Below are positions 59,809-64,000 of a stretch of 64,000 nt of DNA, in pieces. The stretch covers positions 1,860,001 through 1,924,000 of the forward strand of contig CP054189.1 in NCBI GenBank assembly GCA_015709495.1, written 5' to 3'. This DNA comes from Chthonomonadaceae bacterium (GTDB taxonomy: Bacteria > Armatimonadota > Fimbriimonadia > Fimbriimonadales > Fimbriimonadaceae). Within the stretch, counting starts at the first letter, position 1, and the number at the start of each line of letters is the position of its first letter. The notes beneath the pieces were generated by a model. It saw only the letters and a program-made list of their open reading frames with translations, was not told the origin of the DNA and searched no databases. The position numbers and the translations under genes were made by a program.

Positions 59809-60969
59809 ATGTCTGTTTTGGTGCGCCCCTATCAACCCCAAGACCGAATTGGCTTCGGTCACGTTCGGTCCATGGTCTACCGAAACGGCGCGCCGGTGTC
59901 TCCGGACGAGAATCTGATCCCGATCGATTGCATGGGTTTCGTGGCGGAGATCGACGGCCGGATCGTCGGCGCCTTTACTGGGATCGATATGTGGTCCACG
60001 CACCACCATCGCCTCGTTCGGACGATGGGGATCGCTTCGGTCGGAGTCCTGCAAGAGGCCCGCTCGCAAGGGGTGGGGAAGGCTCTGATGGCGGAGTCGA
60101 TGCGCTCTCTCAAGGAGTCCAACTTCGTTCTGGCCTCCCTTTACCCATTCCGAGGTTCCTTCTATCGTAAGTTCGGCTATGAGTACTGCGGCCTTCGCCG
60201 AAGAATCACGTGCCCTGCCGCCGATTTCCCTTCCGTCGAGCCCGCATTGCCCATCCGCGCGCTCAAGCCTCACGAACTCGATCTCGTGCGACCCTGCTAC
60301 GAGGCGTTTGCAGAACGCTACAACGGGATGAACCTCCGCAACGAGCAGCAGTGGGTGCGGCAGATGGGAGGCGAAACCCCGTTCGCTCTGTTCACTTTCG
60401 GCGACCCCATCGAGGGCTATGTGGCGGTTCGGCTGCAATCGACTTTCTGGGAAGACCAGCCGATTCGAGAGTTCGTTTGGACGTCGAGCCGCGCTTACGC
60501 GACTGGTCTCTCTTTTCTTAAGACACTGCTAGTCAACAAGACTTCCGCAACTTGGGATGAACCGGGCGACGGCCTGTTTGCGGTTCGGCACTTCGAGCGC
60601 GGGATCACGGTGGGAATCGAGAATCCCATCATGTACAGGGTCATCGACGTGCCGTCCTCGCTTCGCGGCCTGAGATGCGAGCAGGGGGAAGGCGAGTTTG
60701 TCCTTGAGGTCGCGGATACTCAACTGCCTGAGAACGCCGGCCCGTGGCGAGTGAGGTTCAACCCAGATGGGACGACGGTCGAACCCGCGGAGACCTCGCA
60801 GACAGGGATTCGACTGGGAATCGGAGCCTACACGCAAGCATGGATGGGCGAGCCAGGGTGGGAAGGTGTTCGTTTCACCGACGACCTCGAGGTCCTTGCT
60901 CCCGCACACTTGGAGGCCGCGCGCAAGTTGATGCCCTTCCGGCGCGGACTTTGCCTGGACTACTTCTGA
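59809..60969 (+). CDS. Eis-like GNAT acetyltransferase
   Basis: 386 residues. An N-terminal GNAT domain has the acetyl-CoA loop MGIASVGVLQEARSQGVGKAL and an EACR-like arrangement FVLASLYPFRGSFYRKFGY typical of the Eis/YhbS branch. The middle is a second GNAT fold, and the C-terminal part is SCP2-like, ending LCLDYF. Eis enzymes acetylate aminoglycosides and other amines at several positions; natural substrate unknown here. Start ATG 59809 follows TAACAT by 12 nt. Confidence 0.87.
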   Translation: MSVLVRPYQPQDRIGFGHVRSMVYRNGAPVSPDENLIPIDCMGFVAEIDGRIVGAFTGIDMWSTHHHRLVRTMGIASVGVLQEARSQGVGKALMAESMRSLKESNFVLASLYPFRGSFYRKFGYEYCGLRRRITCPAADFPSVEPALPIRALKPHELDLVRPCYEAFAERYNGMNLRNEQQWVRQMGGETPFALFTFGDPIEGYVAVRLQSTFWEDQPIREFVWTSSRAYATGLSFLKTLLVNKTSATWDEPGDGLFAVRHFERGITVGIENPIMYRVIDVPSSLRGLRCEQGEGEFVLEVADTQLPENAGPWRVRFNPDGTTVEPAETSQTGIRLGIGAYTQAWMGEPGWEGVRFTDDLEVLAPAHLEAARKLMPFRRGLCLDYF

Positions 60970-60987
60970 AGCCGAAGGTCCGATACA

Positions 60988-61620
60988 TTACTCGCCGCCG
61001 ACTCGGGTCGCTCCTTGGGGAGGACGCCAAGAAAACTGGTCTGGGGTCAGCTTAGGGTCGAGCACGAGCGACTTGTATTGGCCTTTGGCAGAAAAATCGA
61101 GCAAAACGTAGTTCCAGCCCGCCGGAAGCCAGTTCTTGCGATCGACGAACAACGTGATCTTTGCTTGCGCGTTCCCTTCCGACTTCAATTGAACCGCGTA
61201 GCAATCCTTCCCGGCGAAACGTTCCTCCCGCGCCGAAGTGGGAGTCAACTTGGCGTCGTTGGGAAAGACCAGCGCCTCCAAACCCACCATCGCGCCGAGA
61301 TTGAACGACGCGCCCGGAGGCAACCCGGCAGCGGGGGCGGGAGCCACCGAATATCGCTTGTCCGCGAGCATCATCGTGTACGAAGACTTTCCGTCTTGAT
61401 ACACGCCGAGGTGCTTGGATTGGAACCTTGCGAGGTTCGGTTTCAGAAACTTGAAATCGAACGCTTCGGTTTCACCGTACGAAACGACCTCCGCGCGGCC
61501 CTGAAGCGCATTGGCCTTCGAGAGGGTTGCGTTCATCTTGGCCACCACCTCTTCGGCGAAGGCCTTGCTATCGGTTTGCGGACTCAGGGCGATCAGGAGG
61601 GTTAGGCTCAGAGCGTTCAT
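60988..61620 (-). CDS. Exported DUF2092/LolA-like protein
   Basis: 210 residues with a hydrophobic N-terminus (NALSLTLLIALS) that may be a signal peptide. The pattern FKFLKPNLARFQSKHLGVYQDGKSSYTM and FAGKDCYAVQLKSEGNAQAK-ITLFVDRKNWLPAGW matches the DUF2092 family, relatives of LolA-type lipoprotein carriers. Function is probably binding of a lipid or lipoprotein, not proven. It follows the M61 peptidase by 11 nt. Confidence 0.7.
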   Translation of the reverse strand: MNALSLTLLIALSPQTDSKAFAEEVVAKMNATLSKANALQGRAEVVSYGETEAFDFKFLKPNLARFQSKHLGVYQDGKSSYTMMLADKRYSVAPAPAAGLPPGASFNLGAMVGLEALVFPNDAKLTPTSAREERFAGKDCYAVQLKSEGNAQAKITLFVDRKNWLPAGWNYVLLDFSAKGQYKSLVLDPKLTPDQFSWRPPQGATRVGGE

Positions 61621-61631
61621 GGTGTTCGTTT

Positions 61632-63440
61632 TCAGGCTGCTTCCCTGAGTTCCAGACGGGCTAAAGAGCCCACAGCTTCGGTCTTCTCCCTTGCGGGTCC
61701 GAGCCAAGCGTCCCGAAGACGCCGCATAACAGGATTCGAATACGGGGCTGGCTCGACTCGAAGCCGCTCGGCGACCTTGGAGCCAAGCATCATTCGGACG
61801 GGTCGCAGCCCGTCTTCGCCCTTGACGACGATCGAAAGCTCCGTTCCGACCTGTTGCCTCGCCAGAACTTGCGACGCGAGGTCTCGCAGCGATCGGATGG
61901 TGGCCGACCGCATGGAGACTCCGGCGATCTCGACCACTTGCTCTCCCGCCTTCAAGACCTCTGCCCGACTGAGGTCCACGCTCGTCAATCGGAGCCCCGC
62001 CGACGGGTCGTCAATGGTCCACGAGAACCCAAAATCGGGATCTCTCGCCATCCGAAGACGCATCGAGAGGCCCATCTTTTCGAGCTGCCGCTCGACCGGC
62101 AATTCGCCCGGTTGCATCACCCATTTGTCGTAGGCTTCGCCCAGTTTTTCCCCGCCGAACCGCACCAATTCTCTACGTATGGACTCTTCCTCGAACCCAG
62201 GCCGTCCGTCCTTGCACTGGTCGTAGAGGGCGCGCATGACGTCGTCCAACGAGCGCTTTCCTGACGTGGCAGTTCGGAGTTCGATGTCGAGGCAGAGTCC
62301 CAGAAGCCACCCCGTGTTGTAGTAGTTCACGCCGAATCCGGAGCTATTCCCTCGGCCGTTGTTGGCCTCGCCGACTCGGTAGCTCGCGTCGAACGGGCTG
62401 ACCTTGAGCCGCTCTTCGTTGGAACGCGTCCGATTGACGTTCGATTCGACTTGACGATAGAACTCGTCTCGGCCGAACCATCCGGTCCTCGTGGGCAACA
62501 GGGAAGCGTAATAGTCGGTAACGCCTTCGAGCCACCACAGCGCGCCGGTTTTGGGTAGCTGGGTGTAGTCAAAGGGTCCGAGCAGGTAGGAGCGAATGCG
62601 CTTCACGTTCCAAAGGTGAAAGAACTCATGGGCGCACAGGTACATCGTGCTTGGTCCGACGCCCACAGCGAGTCCGATTTGAGTGCTGGAGAGGTGTTCG
62701 AGGCCACCGCCTCCGCTCATCGCTGGGCTCACGCTAAAGTGCCACACGTACTTGCTGTAGGGCAACCCCCCAAAGAACTCAGCTTGGCTCTCCGTCACCT
62801 GCCTGCACATTCTCATCACGAACTCGCGGTCGATGTGCTGCTTGAGGCGTCCCCGATAGACGATGTAATGGGGCTTTCCTCGCGCCGAATAGGAGTCCAT
62901 GAGAAAATCGCCCATCGTGACAGGGTTGTCGGCGAGGACATCGTAATCCTCAGCGCGATAGCTCCCGTCGCGTCGCTCGTCGATCCCGAGGACGGCGAGC
63001 CACCCGTGGGGCAAGTCGAACGTCAGAAGACAGGGCTCCGTTTTTCGATCGACGACGTACAAGTAGGTGGGCGGGCCACTGTAATGCATCGCTCCGTCAG
63101 CGGGGTTGTTGGCGACCCAATACTTCGCGGTCAGCGATTTCACGCTAGCTGTGTCGACGTTCCACGTGAACGCCTCGGGCTTGGTGAACGCGAGTTCCTT
63201 ACCGGCCTCTGAGGTGAATCGAATGTCCTTGATCCCTGCGGCAAAGTCGCGCAACACGTACGCTCCGGGCGACCAACTCGGGACTTGAAGCGCCGTCGTC
63301 GAGGAAGTCACGGGCACGGTCATGGTGACCTCGAGCCTTTGCTGCTCGGGAAGCGCTTTGACCTTGTAGCCGATGTCGGCCAGGCACAAGGCCGCGAAGG
63401 CCATCGCGGCCGACCCAATTAGGAGTCGTATCGTTCGCAT
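61632..63440 (-). CDS. M61 family peptidase with PDZ domain
   Basis: 602 residues with a signal peptide (IGSAAMAFAALCLA). The M61 zinc motif is AHEFFHLWNVKRIR (HExxH), with the third ligand Glu in LWWLEGVTDYYA. The C-terminal part holds a PDZ-like domain (about 480-570). M61 enzymes are glycyl aminopeptidases. TACAAT sits 9 nt before the ATG, suggesting a near-leaderless transcript. Upstream gene (M28 peptidase) is 29 nt away on the same strand, downstream the DUF2092 protein. Confidence 0.92.
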   Translation of the reverse strand: MRTIRLLIGSAAMAFAALCLADIGYKVKALPEQQRLEVTMTVPVTSSTTALQVPSWSPGAYVLRDFAAGIKDIRFTSEAGKELAFTKPEAFTWNVDTASVKSLTAKYWVANNPADGAMHYSGPPTYLYVVDRKTEPCLLTFDLPHGWLAVLGIDERRDGSYRAEDYDVLADNPVTMGDFLMDSYSARGKPHYIVYRGRLKQHIDREFVMRMCRQVTESQAEFFGGLPYSKYVWHFSVSPAMSGGGGLEHLSSTQIGLAVGVGPSTMYLCAHEFFHLWNVKRIRSYLLGPFDYTQLPKTGALWWLEGVTDYYASLLPTRTGWFGRDEFYRQVESNVNRTRSNEERLKVSPFDASYRVGEANNGRGNSSGFGVNYYNTGWLLGLCLDIELRTATSGKRSLDDVMRALYDQCKDGRPGFEEESIRRELVRFGGEKLGEAYDKWVMQPGELPVERQLEKMGLSMRLRMARDPDFGFSWTIDDPSAGLRLTSVDLSRAEVLKAGEQVVEIAGVSMRSATIRSLRDLASQVLARQQVGTELSIVVKGEDGLRPVRMMLGSKVAERLRVEPAPYSNPVMRRLRDAWLGPAREKTEAVGSLARLELREAA

Positions 63441-63449
63441 TGCGATTCA

Positions 63450-63455
63450 ATTGTA
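63450..63455 (-). promoter_or_regulatory. -10 hexamer before the M61 peptidase gene
   Basis: Minus-strand TACAAT, 9 nt before the ATG. Slightly wider than the 5-6 nt seen at other genes. Confidence 0.4.
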
Positions 63456-63469
63456 TCTGGCGGAGCCGC

Positions 63470-64000
63470 TTACGGGTTGCGTTTGAAGGGCCCATCCTTC
63501 ATCCCCGACTCGAACGCGGTCAGATAGAAGAGCCGCGCGGCGTTCACGATCTTGTCGAAATTGATCTTGTCGATCGTGTCGGAGGGCTGGTGGTAGTCAG
63601 GGTGGAACCCGGTGAACAGGAACGCGATCGGGATGCCCTTGGCGGCGAAGCTGTAGTGATCGCTCCGGGTATAAACGCCCTCTTCGTCGTATTCGAACTC
63701 AAACCCCACATGCTTGTTCTGTTCGAGGATCATCTCGTGCAATTCGTTGGAGATTCGTTTGCTTCCGACAAGGTGGATCGTGTTGAGGTTGTCGCTTGCG
63801 GCCTCCCCTTGCTTTTCCTCGTTGCGCCCGACCATGTCGAGCTGCAACTCGCAGACCATCTTCTCGTTTGGGATGATCGGATTGTCAGCGTAGTGTTTGG
63901 AGCCGATCAGCCCCATCTCTTCCCCGCAAAACCACATGACGAGGATGCTGCGCTTAGGTCGGACCGGATTCGTCGCAAGGGCTTTGGCGACGAGCATCAC
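63470..64000 (-). CDS. M28 family zinc peptidase (partial; N-terminal part off the right edge)
   Basis: C-terminal 176 residues. RSILVMWFCGEEMGLIGSKHYAD contains the catalytic Glu-Glu metal-binding region of M28 aminopeptidases; ELQLDMVGRN supplies the Asp ligand, and FHPDYHQPSDTIDKINF the late His ligand. The frame is open to 64000, so the N-terminus and signal peptide lie beyond. It is the sixth peptidase in the window. Confidence 0.93.
   Translation of the reverse strand: MMLVAKALATNPVRPKRSILVMWFCGEEMGLIGSKHYADNPIIPNEKMVCELQLDMVGRNEEKQGEAASDNLNTIHLVGSKRISNELHEMILEQNKHVGFEFEYDEEGVYTRSDHYSFAAKGIPIAFLFTGFHPDYHQPSDTIDKINFDKIVNAARLFYLTAFESGMKDGPFKRNP

Noticed and set aside
1-64000. tRNA, rRNA or CRISPR array
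   Set aside because: No T-loop/acceptor patterns or regularly spaced repeats were seen when reading the intergenic regions. A covariance-model scan would be needed to be certain.

Overview
The window comes from a GC-rich (about 60%) free-living bacterium whose coding density is high and whose outer-membrane and secreted proteins follow diderm style. A PEP-CTERM protein, a DUF1800 protein, pilin-like and LolA-like secreted proteins, the futalosine menaquinone gene mqnD, a FadN-type beta-oxidation protein and many secreted peptidases together suggest Armatimonadota, most likely Fimbriimonadia. That placement is inference from gene content; no 16S or other marker alignment was possible here.

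Layout. 0-1 kb: end of a NrfD/PsrC-like membrane subunit. 1-2.4 kb: guaB. 2.4-3.65 kb: a gene-poor strip holding a decayed REP-associated (RAYT/IS200-like) transposase inside inverted palindromes and a DUF262 restriction-protein remnant. 3.65-10.6 kb: aldo/keto reductase, mqnD, a RecB-like PD-(D/E)XK protein, a pair of M16 peptidases, FKBP isomerase, SDR and an ABC-2 permease. 10.8-14.0 kb: a lower-GC four-gene cassette (MauE/DsbA fusion, Cys-rich secreted peptide, LolA-like anchored protein, pseudopilin). 14.0-20.8 kb: a minus-strand ribosomal operon running rplC-rplD-rplW-rplB-rpsS-rplV-rpsC-rplP-rpmC-rpsQ-rplN-rplX-rplE and stopping there. 21-27.9 kb: S1/P1 nuclease, mazG, SurA-like isomerase, etfA, etfB and a fadN-like protein, all co-directional with the ribosomal operon. 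28-29.3 kb: infC-rpmI-rplT behind a near-consensus sigma-70 promoter. 29.3-38.2 kb: rtcB, ispG, a large secreted protein, a TPR protein, trpE and tnaA. 38.3-46.1 kb: leuD, DUF192, STN-like protein, DUF1800, HDOD, glyA, a trans-sulfuration PLP enzyme and rpmE. 46.3-55.6 kb: ppdK, PEP-CTERM protein, ECF sigma factor, S9 peptidase and flhA. 55.6-64 kb: 2-hydroxyacid dehydrogenase, second S9 peptidase, cNMP-binding protein, Eis-like acetyltransferase, outer-membrane-type lipoprotein-like protein, M61 and M28 peptidases.

How the genes fit together. Six peptidases plus tryptophanase, FadN/ETF beta-oxidation and PPDK suit an organism that feeds on protein and peptides and converts pyruvate and PEP as needed. 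Most of the rest is housekeeping (translation, IMP, menaquinone, isoprenoid, leucine, tryptophan, serine/glycine).

The points most worth a second look are: the MauE/DsbA - Cys-rich peptide - pseudopilin cassette; a recurring -10 hexamer placed 5 or 6 nt before start codons, which implies leaderless mRNAs; infC starting at AUC behind a strong Shine-Dalgarno and overlapping rpmI by 107 nt in another frame; a ribosomal operon cut off after rplE beside the cassette; and tryptophanase placed 25 nt upstream of trpE. No tRNA, rRNA or CRISPR array was seen.
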